Shown piece after piece: positions 53,188 through 62,367 of a DNA stretch of 64,000 nt. Source of the DNA: Butyrivibrio sp. NC2007 (lineage in GTDB: Bacteria; Bacillota; Clostridia; Lachnospirales; Lachnospiraceae); contig NZ_ATWY01000005.1 in the NCBI RefSeq assembly GCF_000421405.1, positions 154,919 through 218,918 of the forward strand, read 5' to 3'. The notes beneath the pieces were generated by a model. That model was not told where the DNA came from. It ran no database searches and saw nothing but the letters and a program-made list of their open reading frames with translations. Positions within the stretch are counted from its first letter, which is position 1, and each line of letters begins with the position of its first letter. Both the position numbers and the translations under genes were made by a program.

Positions 53188-54980
53188 TGAACGATTCAAA
53201 AAAGGTAAGTCTTTTTACCAAACTCAACTACATATTTGATAGAAAACAAAAGGGACAGCTTGTTATTCTGGCTGTCCTTATACTCATTGGGGGTGTTTTT
53301 GAAACACTGGGCGTATCCATGATCCTGCCTGTTGTTTCAATAATTCTTTCCCCTGATGCGCTGCACAGGAATATTGCCAAGATTCCATGGCTTCAGGACA
53401 TTTTAAATGCCGTGGGCCTGAACACGGATATAAAGCTCACCAGTGCACTACTGATAATTCTTATTCTTTTGTTTGTGATCAAGAACTCATATCTTCTGTT
53501 CCTTATCCACAGACAGAATACCTTCATCTCCAGGTCCAGGAACGACATGATAAGCAGGGTCATGAGAGAGTTCTTAAACAGGCCCTACGAGGACTACCTT
53601 GGAGCTGATATCCCGACTGTATTTCGAATTACCGATTCAGATATTCCCAAGACTTTTACGCTGATGCTCTCACTCCTTTCTCTTGCAACCGAGCTGGTGG
53701 TTTCAACGTGTCTTGGTGTTGTTCTTTTATTTGTAAACTGGCAGATGACGGTGCTTATTATCTTTGTGCTTTTGATACTTACACTTATCAGCACCAAGAT
53801 CTTAAAGCCAAGGCTCAATACAATCGGAAGACGCAATCAGGAGACTCAGTCAAGGATTGCCAAGTGGAGACTTCAGGCCATCTATGGTCTTAAGGACGTC
53901 AAGGTCTTAAACAGACAGGACTTCTTTATCCGCAACTACTACGAGCAGGGTAAGATCGGAGCAGACATCGATAGAACATATACCGTTCTTAACAGTGTTC
54001 CGAGGCTCATGATAGAGACAGTGTTTATGGCTGTTGTCATGCTCTATGTCCTTATCTATATTCTGGGCGGCGGAGATGCGACAGAACTTCTTCCTCAGCT
54101 CACAGCCTTTGGTGTGGCTGCCATGAGGATAATGCCATCAGCCAACAGAATAAATACCCATATCACAACTATCGCTTACAACCAGTTCAGTCTGGATTTT
54201 GTATATGAGAATCTCACCGAGTCCATGAAGGCAGATAAGGCAATGAGAGCAGAGCGCGCTGCCATTGCAGGACCTGAGCTTCACTTAGAAAAAGAGATTG
54301 ATCTAAAAGACATCACTTTCTCCTATCCGGATTCTGATGTGAAGATCTTTGATAAGGCAAACATGACCATCAAGAAGGGTCAGTCTGTCGGAATCATGGG
54401 ACCTTCAGGAGCAGGTAAGTCAACCATCGTGGATATCCTGCTTGGACTTTTACATGTTCAGTCCGGAGAGATCCTGTGCGATGGAAGCAATATCTTTAGT
54501 AACTACGATTCCTGGCTTGCACAGATCGGCTATATTCCGCAGTCTATCTACCTTGTGGATGAATCCATAAGAGAGAACATAGCCTTTGGTATCGATGAGG
54601 ATCAGATAAATGATGACAGGATCTGGGAAGTTATGGAGGAGGCTCAGCTTGCTGACTTCGTAAAGGGCCTTCCTGAAGGACTGGACACCAAGATTGGAGA
54701 CAGAGGCGTAAGACTCTCCGGCGGACAGAGACAGAGAATTGGTATTGCAAGAGCTCTTTATCATGATCCTGAGATCCTGGTATTTGACGAGGCGACAAGT
54801 GCGCTTGATAACGAGACAGAGGCAGCAGTTATGGAGGCCATCAACAGCTTCCAGGGCAGAAAGACCATGGTCATCATTGCCCACAGACTTAACACCATCG
54901 AGAAGTGCGACGTGATCTATGAGGTTAAGGATGAGAAGATAACTGCCACAAGTTTAGAGGGAAGAACGGTAATTCACTGA
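53187..54980 (+). CDS. ABC transporter, PglK-like flippase (second copy)
   Basis: 597 residues. N-terminal half with about six helices; FDRKQKGQLV and GGVFETLGVSM match the PglK-like copy at 11989. Nucleotide-binding domain: Walker A GPSGAGKST, IGYIPQSIYLVD, LSGGQRQRIGIARAL, LVFDEATSAL and IAHR. The likely role is export of the second lipid-linked glycan. One-base overlaps at both ends tie it to the two GT11-like genes. Confidence 0.85.
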   Translation: MNDSKKVSLFTKLNYIFDRKQKGQLVILAVLILIGGVFETLGVSMILPVVSIILSPDALHRNIAKIPWLQDILNAVGLNTDIKLTSALLIILILLFVIKNSYLLFLIHRQNTFISRSRNDMISRVMREFLNRPYEDYLGADIPTVFRITDSDIPKTFTLMLSLLSLATELVVSTCLGVVLLFVNWQMTVLIIFVLLILTLISTKILKPRLNTIGRRNQETQSRIAKWRLQAIYGLKDVKVLNRQDFFIRNYYEQGKIGADIDRTYTVLNSVPRLMIETVFMAVVMLYVLIYILGGGDATELLPQLTAFGVAAMRIMPSANRINTHITTIAYNQFSLDFVYENLTESMKADKAMRAERAAIAGPELHLEKEIDLKDITFSYPDSDVKIFDKANMTIKKGQSVGIMGPSGAGKSTIVDILLGLLHVQSGEILCDGSNIFSNYDSWLAQIGYIPQSIYLVDESIRENIAFGIDEDQINDDRIWEVMEEAQLADFVKGLPEGLDTKIGDRGVRLSGGQRQRIGIARALYHDPEILVFDEATSALDNETEAAVMEAINSFQGRKTMVIIAHRLNTIEKCDVIYEVKDEKITATSLEGRTVIH

Positions 54981-56023
54981 TGATAGGAACCGAGTTTTTA
55001 CATGGCTTTGGGCTGGGGAACCAGCTGTTCTGGTATGTTGCAGCAAGGGCAGCAGCTCTTGATAAGGGCGTTGACTTTGGGATTTGCAACCCTAAGGCTC
55101 TTGCCAACAATATGCACTCAGACACCGGAATGTATTTCATGGACATGGACCTGGGAAAAGAGATCCCGGAGGAAGATAAGCCAAAGTACAAGATATTTGA
55201 GGATCATGACAACAGGCTTTATCTTGGCAATTCAAAGCATGATATGACACATGGTACTTATGTCAGCGGTGTTGACCCAAAGTTCTTTGAAGTAGAAGAC
55301 AATACTCTTATGTATGGAAACCTCCAGGCAGAGAGCTATTTTAAAAAGTACAAGGATCAGCTTAAGGACTGGCTTAAGGTTAAGCCTGAGTATGATTCTC
55401 ACGAATATACCAAGGACAATTTATGCATCATTCATTTAAGGTGCGGCGATTATTCAAATTCACCGGAGCTTTGGCTTGATCGTAAGTACTGGGTGAATGG
55501 TATTAAGAACATGCGCAAGATCAGGCCTGATATGGAATTCCTTGCTGTTACAGATGATGTATCTGCAGCACACAAGATTCTTCCTGAGGTTAAGGCCATT
55601 AGAAATGATATTGGCAAGGATTACGTAACCATCAAGAATGCGAGATATCTCCTTCTTTCAAACTCATCCTTTGCTGTATTTCCTGCTTTTACCAGCGATG
55701 AACTTCAGTATGCCATCGCCCCCAAGTACTGGGCCCGTCATAATGTATCAGACGGCTACTGGGCTTCGGAACAGAATATTTACAGCTGTTTCCACTACAT
55801 GGACAGAAAGGGAAAGGTCTTTTCCCCGGAGGAGTGTAAGAAGGAGCTTGAGGAATATAAAGCAAAATCCGGAACTTACAGAAAGCTTAACAAAAAGCCT
55901 TCGGGATTTTTGAAAACCTGTCAGGAAATCAGGGCTAGATGGCTCTATGGTGCTTATATGTTTAAGAAGATCATAAGGAGCCTTGAAAGACGTACGGGAC
56001 TTATAAAAGTATTCCACGTATAG
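54980..56023 (+). CDS. GT11-like glycosyltransferase
   Basis: 347 residues. FLHGFGLGNQLFWYVAARA, IIHLRCGDYSN (HXRXGD) and LLLSNSSFAVFPAF correspond to GT11 motifs but differ from the gene at 52315. The HXRRXD of classical enzymes is HLRCGD here, as in broader members. A basic C-terminal tail of about 60 residues may bind membrane. Donor specificity may not be GDP-fucose. Confidence 0.75.
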   Translation: MIGTEFLHGFGLGNQLFWYVAARAAALDKGVDFGICNPKALANNMHSDTGMYFMDMDLGKEIPEEDKPKYKIFEDHDNRLYLGNSKHDMTHGTYVSGVDPKFFEVEDNTLMYGNLQAESYFKKYKDQLKDWLKVKPEYDSHEYTKDNLCIIHLRCGDYSNSPELWLDRKYWVNGIKNMRKIRPDMEFLAVTDDVSAAHKILPEVKAIRNDIGKDYVTIKNARYLLLSNSSFAVFPAFTSDELQYAIAPKYWARHNVSDGYWASEQNIYSCFHYMDRKGKVFSPEECKKELEEYKAKSGTYRKLNKKPSGFLKTCQEIRARWLYGAYMFKKIIRSLERRTGLIKVFHV

Positions 56024-56032
56024 GTTGAAAAT

Positions 56033-56800
56033 ATGTCCAAAGAAAAGAAACTAAAGCTGCCAAGGGTAACCCTTGTGGCTATGACAAGTGTAAATATGTA
56101 TGAGACTGTAAGGGCCATGTGCTACAGCATGCGTGATATCGAGTTTGGCGACGCTGTGCTCATCACTGATAAAAAGCCATGGTTCTTGCCAAAGAGCATC
56201 AGATACAGTCACACAAGCAAGCTTGATAACATTGATGAATTTAACTACAAGATGGTATATGAGCTCAAGGACCACATAAAGACCGATTTTTGTCTGGTGG
56301 TTCATGCAGATGGCTTTGTAATTCATCCGGAGCTTTGGAGAGATGAGTTCCTTGATTATGACTACATAGGATCACCCTGGCCACTACCTAAAAATGATTA
56401 TGCCTACAGAGACAGTAAGGGAAATATATGCAGGGTAGGAAACAGCGTGTCTATTCGAAGTAAGCGCCTTTTGGAGTTCCCTGCAAAGCACAATCTTAAA
56501 TGGGAGCTAGTAGATGATGGCTTTTACAATGAGGATATCTTCATCTGCTGCCATTCCAAAAACGCTATGGAGGCAGAAGGCTTAAAGTGGGCACCCTTTG
56601 AGCTTGCGCTTTATTTTGGCAGAGAGCACCCTCTTCCCGAGAACAAAGGCATAGAACCTTTCATTTTCCATAAGTGGTGGGGGGAGAACGAGAACTATCC
56701 ACAATTCTACAGCCCCAAAAAGCGGCTTAAGATGGCTATCAGGCCGCTTCTTTTCTGGAGAAGAAGCAAAAAGTGGAAAGAGGAGCACGGTATTCAATGA
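56033..56800 (+). CDS. DUF5672 family protein, probable glycosyltransferase
   Basis: 255 residues. VVHADGFVIHPELWRDEFLD, DYIGSPWPLPK and GNSVSIRSKRLLEFP are the family motifs. DUF5672 proteins occur in glycan loci beside GT2 and GT11 genes and have a GT-A-like architecture; HADGF and the later NEDIFICCH could supply metal and catalytic acids. Function not established to my knowledge; transferase activity is inferred from context. Confidence 0.75.
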   Translation: MSKEKKLKLPRVTLVAMTSVNMYETVRAMCYSMRDIEFGDAVLITDKKPWFLPKSIRYSHTSKLDNIDEFNYKMVYELKDHIKTDFCLVVHADGFVIHPELWRDEFLDYDYIGSPWPLPKNDYAYRDSKGNICRVGNSVSIRSKRLLEFPAKHNLKWELVDDGFYNEDIFICCHSKNAMEAEGLKWAPFELALYFGREHPLPENKGIEPFIFHKWWGENENYPQFYSPKKRLKMAIRPLLFWRRSKKWKEEHGIQ

Positions 56801-57852
56801 TCTTTTCAATCGTAATACCAATCTGTAATGGAGAGCAGTTTCTGCATGAGTGTATTGACTCGGCTATTTCACAGGATCTGTCTTTTGCAGAGAATATGGG
56901 AAAAGAGGATGCCTATGAGGTGATTCTTATAGAGAACGGCTCTAAGGATAGCAGTCCTTCTATTTGCGATGAGTTTGCTGAGAAGTATGAGAACGTATCT
57001 GTGATCCATAAAGGGAAGATCGGTCTATACAGTGCCCGTCAGGTGGGCATAAAGGCTGCAAAGGGAGACTGGATATTGGCCATGGATGCTGATGACAGGC
57101 TTCATCAAAAGGCCTTGGCCAGACTCTTTTGTGAGATCAGAAAATTTGAAGAAGCCGGTGAACTGCCTGAGTTTATCTTGTTTGATGCTGCAGGGATGGG
57201 AAGACCATCGACGCCTCTTTCAAAGAGAGTTTTTGAAGCCGGCAAAGTATACAGCGGCAGTGAGCTTGATATTTTTAAAAAGAGTCTGTGCATGGATGAC
57301 TCCATAAACGCGATGTGGACTAAGTGTATCAAAAGAGATATTGCGTATCTGGGCAACACGGATCTGTATCTCAACTATGGAGAGGATCTGTATCAGACAG
57401 CTGAATATCTTGATAGGGCGTCAGCGGCAGTATATATCGGAGAGATTTTATATTATTATCGGGAAGATGCATCCAGCCTTTCTTCAACTTACAGCGAGGT
57501 GTATGTGGATAATCAGAAGATCACCTGGGGAAAAGTTGATGAGATGGTGGAAAAGTGGCACCTTACAGAACAGGTAGATCAGATCAATCGCAGAAAAGCT
57601 CTGACATGCACCATTGCTGTTACAAAGCTTATTTATTCCGGGATGTCTTTTTCCGAAAAGAAATATAAGCTCGGTAAGCTCATGGAGGATGAGTTTTATA
57701 AAAAGTATTATTCCTATGAACTTCCCGATTGGGCTCCTGAAGAATCATTGTATGTAAGAAAATTTGAGATATTACCAAATCCCACGAGGGCACTTTTGGG
57801 TGAAGCTGTCAAGACAGGCATAAAAAACTGGATCAAGGGAAGGGTCAGATAA
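56797..57852 (+). CDS. Glycosyltransferase family 2
   Basis: 351 residues. FSIVIPICNGEQFLHECIDS, LIENGSKDSSPSICDEF, GLYSARQVGIKAAKGD and AMDADDRLHQKA make a GT-A domain with DAD motif. Catalytic region NYGEDLYQTAEYL. The frame starts at 56773 but ATG 56797 overlaps the previous stop and begins at the domain. The C-terminal 100 residues lack a clear motif. Sugar unknown. Confidence 0.83.
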   Translation: MIFSIVIPICNGEQFLHECIDSAISQDLSFAENMGKEDAYEVILIENGSKDSSPSICDEFAEKYENVSVIHKGKIGLYSARQVGIKAAKGDWILAMDADDRLHQKALARLFCEIRKFEEAGELPEFILFDAAGMGRPSTPLSKRVFEAGKVYSGSELDIFKKSLCMDDSINAMWTKCIKRDIAYLGNTDLYLNYGEDLYQTAEYLDRASAAVYIGEILYYYREDASSLSSTYSEVYVDNQKITWGKVDEMVEKWHLTEQVDQINRRKALTCTIAVTKLIYSGMSFSEKKYKLGKLMEDEFYKKYYSYELPDWAPEESLYVRKFEILPNPTRALLGEAVKTGIKNWIKGRVR

Positions 57853-57854
57853 AT

Positions 57855-58808
57855 ATGGTTTATGATCTGATACCATTTTTCAACGAAATAGATATTTTAA
57901 GGCTAAGACTTGGGGTACTGTCTCCTTATGTTGATAAATTTATCATTGAGGAGGCGGTTGAAACCTTTTCCGGGCAGGAGAAAGAGCTTTGCTTTGAAAA
58001 GAACAGGGAAAAGTTTAAAGATTATCTCGATAAGATAGTATATATCAAGGTAACGGACACTCTTGAAAATGCCAAGACTCATGAGAGGGATTACTTTCAG
58101 AAAAATCATTTGATAAAAGGCCTTGAGGAAGTAGGGGCAACTGAGGACGATGTCATAATCTTCGGCGATTGTGATGAGATACCGAATCCCAAAGTCCTTG
58201 AGAAGATCGTTGAGGAGTTTGATAAAACTAAAGTCTATCATCTTGCCCAGCGAAACTTCTATGCTTTTTTAAACATGGAAGAATCATCAGGTAAGCTTTT
58301 GTCCGTTACGGGAGAGTTTCCTGATATTCCGGAAAGTGACAGGAAATGGCTGGGGACCAAAATCACTTCAATAAATAACATTCCCAAAGAGGGTATAGTA
58401 AGACTTAGGGATCTGTGCCGTGTAACGGATCCAAATGCTGTGAGAGTTTCTGACGGCGGCTGGCATTTTGGATATATGGGCGGAGAACATGTTACTGATC
58501 CTTTAAAGAGGATTGGCGTAAAAGTCATGGCAGCAGCCCATCAGGAGTACTCCGAGAGGGAGGTGATCCTGGAGACTGTCGACAGACTGGTGCTGGGGCA
58601 GGATATCTTTGGAAGAGATGCTACGTTCACGAGAGTAGAAGTGGATGAGAGTTATCCCGAATATCTTTTGAAACATCTCTCAGAATACGATTATCTGGTG
58701 ATGCCATATATTTCACCTTTCAAAAAGTTTTATCACAAATTTGATCTGACAGTCGGAAGGTTTTGCAGAAAGGCTTTGCGCAAGATTAAGAGGATGTTAG
58801 CTAAGTGA
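57855..58808 (+). CDS. Glycosyltransferase family 17 (beta-GlcNAc transferase-like)
   Basis: 317 residues. MVYDLIPFFNEIDILRLRL, VIFGDCDEIPNPKVL with its DCDE metal motif, LAQRNFYAF and GWHFGYMGG are the hallmarks of GT17, the family of eukaryotic MGAT3. Bacterial members act in surface glycan loci, probably adding GlcNAc or a relative to the lipid-linked chain. The gene starts two bases after the GT2 stop. Confidence 0.85.
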   Translation: MVYDLIPFFNEIDILRLRLGVLSPYVDKFIIEEAVETFSGQEKELCFEKNREKFKDYLDKIVYIKVTDTLENAKTHERDYFQKNHLIKGLEEVGATEDDVIIFGDCDEIPNPKVLEKIVEEFDKTKVYHLAQRNFYAFLNMEESSGKLLSVTGEFPDIPESDRKWLGTKITSINNIPKEGIVRLRDLCRVTDPNAVRVSDGGWHFGYMGGEHVTDPLKRIGVKVMAAAHQEYSEREVILETVDRLVLGQDIFGRDATFTRVEVDESYPEYLLKHLSEYDYLVMPYISPFKKFYHKFDLTVGRFCRKALRKIKRMLAK

Positions 58809-58821
58809 CGGATAGTTGTAT

Positions 58822-60006
58822 ATGATGCACATTACGGATGAAAAAAGAAAGAAAATAGTGGATGCGCTGTTTTATATTGCGCTGACCATAGAGCTGGTAC
58901 TCATGATCGTGGAAAAGAGCGAGATCTCTTTTTCCTATGAGAGCTATGTGTTCAGGGTGACATTTCTTCTGACTCTTCTTGCAGTGCTCTTCATGAAGCA
59001 TGATAAGAGGGAATGGATATTTATTGCAGCTATTTGGGCTGTGTCGGCTGTGAGCTATTACATGTGCGGTAAGAATGATATGCTCAGAGTAGTGACATTC
59101 CTGATGGCAGCCAGAGATATTGATCTTAAAAAAGCAATGAAGTACACATTTTATGTGTGTGTTGTCGGATTTACACTGATAGCACTACTTGCTTGTGCCG
59201 GAGTTATGGGAGAGATGATACAGGTAGCTGATTACGGCAGAGGCGAAGGCGAAGAAACCAGATATGTGTTTGGATTCGGACATCCCAATACACTTTTTAG
59301 CTCTGTATTTGTGCTTATATTGATGTGGATATGGATATATGGAAAAACAGCCGGTATATTACCATATCTGGTTATGATTGTTTCTTCTGTCATAATAACT
59401 TTCCTGACCAAATCAAGGACAAGTGCGGTGATATTGGCGGCAACTATACTGCTCGCAATAGTATTCAGGCTGTTTCCTAAGTTGGCAGCGTTTAAGGTGT
59501 TTTATATTCTGGAGACGATCGTTTCTCCGGTGATCTGTATTGTAACTGCAGTTCTGGCAGCAGGTTGGACCGGAGCCATGTATTGCGGGGATAATTTCTG
59601 GGATCTTGAGGGCGATTACTGGAAGATTGAAACCCGCTTTAATTACAGAATGAGTTCCATATATTATGAAGCTGCAAACAGGGATGCAGTGCTCTCTCGC
59701 TGGAAGCTTTTTTCAGCACATGGCACAGACTCCTACTTTGATATGGGGTGGGTAAGGCTCTTTTACTGGTATGGAATTATTCCGGTGGTGCTGTTAGTGA
59801 TTGCTCTGCTGGCAGTTATTTATGTGTGCTATAAAAAGCAGGATATCCGGGCATTGATAATCATATTTGCACTGTCCGTGTATACTATAGTTGAGGCTAC
59901 TTTTGTAACAAGATATATTGGACGTGATTTCTTTTTGCTGATCGCAGGTGCTTACCTGGGTTATTACTTTAAAAATAAAGGGGAAACAGATGTCAGAGAA
60001 TCTTAG
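58822..60006 (+). CDS. Polytopic membrane protein, Wzy-like polymerase candidate
   Basis: 394 residues, about ten helices. FGFGHPNTLFSSVF and FLTKSRTSAVILAATIL, then a large loop with DMGWVRLFYWYGIIPV, fit the Wzy-type polysaccharide polymerase pattern. A TTG at 58816 and ATGs at 58822 and 58825 are possible starts; GGAT at 58810-58813 fits 58822. It is the second polymerase candidate after 23262. Families of this type vary greatly, so function is assigned by topology and motifs. Confidence 0.68.
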   Translation: MMHITDEKRKKIVDALFYIALTIELVLMIVEKSEISFSYESYVFRVTFLLTLLAVLFMKHDKREWIFIAAIWAVSAVSYYMCGKNDMLRVVTFLMAARDIDLKKAMKYTFYVCVVGFTLIALLACAGVMGEMIQVADYGRGEGEETRYVFGFGHPNTLFSSVFVLILMWIWIYGKTAGILPYLVMIVSSVIITFLTKSRTSAVILAATILLAIVFRLFPKLAAFKVFYILETIVSPVICIVTAVLAAGWTGAMYCGDNFWDLEGDYWKIETRFNYRMSSIYYEAANRDAVLSRWKLFSAHGTDSYFDMGWVRLFYWYGIIPVVLLVIALLAVIYVCYKKQDIRALIIIFALSVYTIVEATFVTRYIGRDFFLLIAGAYLGYYFKNKGETDVRES

Positions 60007-61351
60007 AAAGAGGCTGTTTCAGCTGACAGTCTTTGCAAATTTCATAATGGTTTTCATCTATCAGTATCTGACACCTAATATGTCTGATGATGTGATCTAC
60101 TATGATAAGGTGGCACAGGCCGGCAGCTTTTTTGACTTGTTCGCACAGGAATACGAGCATTACATGGCGCATACCGGCAGGAGCATCGCACATATAATTC
60201 TGAGAATCTTTTTATATACGGATAATAAGATATTATTTGATATAGTAGCTGCTGTAGTGTTTGTGCTGATATCTGTGCTCATTTATTTAAATGTTGATCA
60301 CAGGAAAAAATATGATATCAGGATTTATGCTGCTATAGCAGTACTGCTTTGGTTGTTTGACCCTACCATAGCAAACAGCGTGTTCTGGGAGACCGGAGCA
60401 TGTAACTATATGTTTACCGGATGCATCATGCTCGGCTTTATCACACTGTTCAGGAAATATGCTGCAGAGGACAAAAAGAGTATTGGGGCTGTCATCGGTA
60501 TGTTTTTCTTTGGCCTCTTTGCAGGGTGGTGTAATGAAAACACTTCCGGTGGTGTTATTCTCTTTGTTCTTATCATGATCTTTGCAAGATGGAGAGAGAG
60601 CAAGAACTTTTCTAAGGTCAGGCCTTGGATGGCGTCGGGACTTGCCGGTGCTCTTATCGGATTTATGTTATTGATTATGTCACCGGGGAACTTCAATAGA
60701 GCAGAGATCACGGATGAAGCACATACCGGTCTTTTGGCGCTTATGGCAAGATTTCTGAAGATCACACTGAATATAAAGAACTACTATCTGGTTTTGGTTC
60801 TGGTATTTATCGTTATTGCAATTGCTATTCTTTACAGGGGAGGAAAGGGTGCATTACTGCAAAAAGTACCGGGGATGGCTCTGTTTGGGTTCCTTTTCCT
60901 GGCGACCTGTTATGCGCTTATTGCTGTACCGGATTCACAGCTTCGTACCTATTATGGTGCCGGTCTGTTCCTTATGACCGCTATAGCTATGGGTATTGGT
61001 TGGGTTGCAAATGAAGGTTTCAAAGAAGATTTAGTGCAGATCATTGCAACGTCAGTTGTAACAGTGTTCGGAATTCTTTTGATCTTCACATACATTGAGG
61101 AAGGTGCAAATCTTGCCAGAATTAAGAGAGAGTTCGACGAAAGAGATGCATACCTTACTGAAATGGCAAAGGGCGAAGAAAAGGTTATAGAAGCACCTAT
61201 GCTGCGTCCGGAATGGGAGACCAGATTTTCAATGGCCTATGATTCGGATATTACTGAGGATAAGTTTTTCTGGCTTAATATAAGCTATGCAGAACATTAT
61301 GGCCTTTGGTATATCATTGGCGTTGACAGGGAGACCTGGACTGCTTATTAA
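59990..61351 (+). CDS. DUF6056-like polytopic membrane protein
   Basis: 453 residues with about eleven helices. NMSDDVIYYDKV in the first loop, HTGRSIAHIIL, FWETGACNYMFTG and GWCNENTSGG match DUF6056-type membrane proteins of glycan loci, which look GT-C-like (acidic SDD in the first exterior loop). A GGGGAAACAG site and ATG at 59990 sit within the end of the preceding gene; the longer frame from 59948 is not favoured. Probable side-chain sugar transfer outside. Confidence 0.7.
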   Translation: MSENLRKRLFQLTVFANFIMVFIYQYLTPNMSDDVIYYDKVAQAGSFFDLFAQEYEHYMAHTGRSIAHIILRIFLYTDNKILFDIVAAVVFVLISVLIYLNVDHRKKYDIRIYAAIAVLLWLFDPTIANSVFWETGACNYMFTGCIMLGFITLFRKYAAEDKKSIGAVIGMFFFGLFAGWCNENTSGGVILFVLIMIFARWRESKNFSKVRPWMASGLAGALIGFMLLIMSPGNFNRAEITDEAHTGLLALMARFLKITLNIKNYYLVLVLVFIVIAIAILYRGGKGALLQKVPGMALFGFLFLATCYALIAVPDSQLRTYYGAGLFLMTAIAMGIGWVANEGFKEDLVQIIATSVVTVFGILLIFTYIEEGANLARIKREFDERDAYLTEMAKGEEKVIEAPMLRPEWETRFSMAYDSDITEDKFFWLNISYAEHYGLWYIIGVDRETWTAY

Positions 61352-61370
61352 ATAGTTATTTGGGAGAAGT

Positions 61371-62366
61371 ATGGAAGAAAACAGGGAGATATTGGTCAGC
61401 ATAATAATTCCTGTCTATCAGGCTAAAGACACACTGGATAGGTGTGTCTTATCTTGTTTAAATCAGAAGTTTGTAAAAGAGGGCGAGATCGAGGTTATTC
61501 TGGTGGATGATGGGTCAACTGACGGCTCATCTGAAATATGCGACCGTCTTGCAAAAGAGGATGAACATGGCCGGGTGCAGGTTATGCATACGCGGAACCA
61601 CGGGGTGTCACACGCCAGAAACATAGGCCTTGAGCATGCAAGCGGTAGGTTTGTGGTTTTTGTGGACTCTGACGACGAGGTCAAGGCAGGATACCTTGAG
61701 ACTCTGATGAAGTATGCGGATGAGGGTACGAGCCTTGTGGACGAGACAAGGTCTTTTAACGGAAATACCAAGCTCAGCGGCTTTCAGTACATCGAGAACT
61801 CGGTCCTTGATCGCAACACCCATGTCTGGGGCAAGCTCTTTGAGAGACAGAGCATTGAGGAAGGGCATGTACGCTTCAAGGAAGGCCTGGCAATTGGCGA
61901 GGATCTTTTGTTCCTCTTGGACTTTGCAATCTCTCAAGGGAAAAGACATACCATCAAATGCATAGAAGACGGTAACTATATTTACACTGAGAATGCTGCC
62001 GGAGCTATGAAGCAGGAATTTAAGGAGAGCTATCTGGGCGAGATCATATCCTGGAGAGAGGCTGAGGAGAAGCTCCTGCCATATAAGGGTGAGATGAGCA
62101 GGGATGCGTTTGTTTCGCTTTCTGTAAGTCAGATTCTGACAGCTTTTCTTGTGATTGGCAAGGTGGCGGTTCTTGATGATGATAAAAGAGATAACGACCT
62201 GGCAAGGCTTGCAGTTGATGAGGCCAAGGGACAGATAGAGCATGCGCTTAAGACACAAGGGGTGTTTGCAGCACTCCCATTAGGGCACAAGATCAAGACT
62301 GCGCTGTTTCGTTTAAGTCCTGAACTGTATCTGAAACTCTATGGCAGGCACAAAGGAAAAGGATAA
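61371..62366 (+). CDS. Glycosyltransferase family 2
   Basis: 331 residues. VSIIIPVYQAKDTLDRCVLS, LVDDGSTDGSSEICD, HARNIGLEHASGR and FVDSDDEVKAGYL form a GT-A domain with DSD metal motif. The catalytic region LAIGEDLLFLLDF follows. The region around residues 118-135 (SLVDETRSFNGN) is shorter than in relatives, so the middle of the fold may be compact. Ribosome site GGGAGAAG before ATG 61371. Confidence 0.83.
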   Translation: MEENREILVSIIIPVYQAKDTLDRCVLSCLNQKFVKEGEIEVILVDDGSTDGSSEICDRLAKEDEHGRVQVMHTRNHGVSHARNIGLEHASGRFVVFVDSDDEVKAGYLETLMKYADEGTSLVDETRSFNGNTKLSGFQYIENSVLDRNTHVWGKLFERQSIEEGHVRFKEGLAIGEDLLFLLDFAISQGKRHTIKCIEDGNYIYTENAAGAMKQEFKESYLGEIISWREAEEKLLPYKGEMSRDAFVSLSVSQILTAFLVIGKVAVLDDDKRDNDLARLAVDEAKGQIEHALKTQGVFAALPLGHKIKTALFRLSPELYLKLYGRHKGKG

Positions 62367-62367
62367 T

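Noticed and set aside
61608..62258. Antisense open frame (216 codons) opposite the GT2 gene
   Set aside because: No start signals or domain; explained by codon bias of the sense gene.
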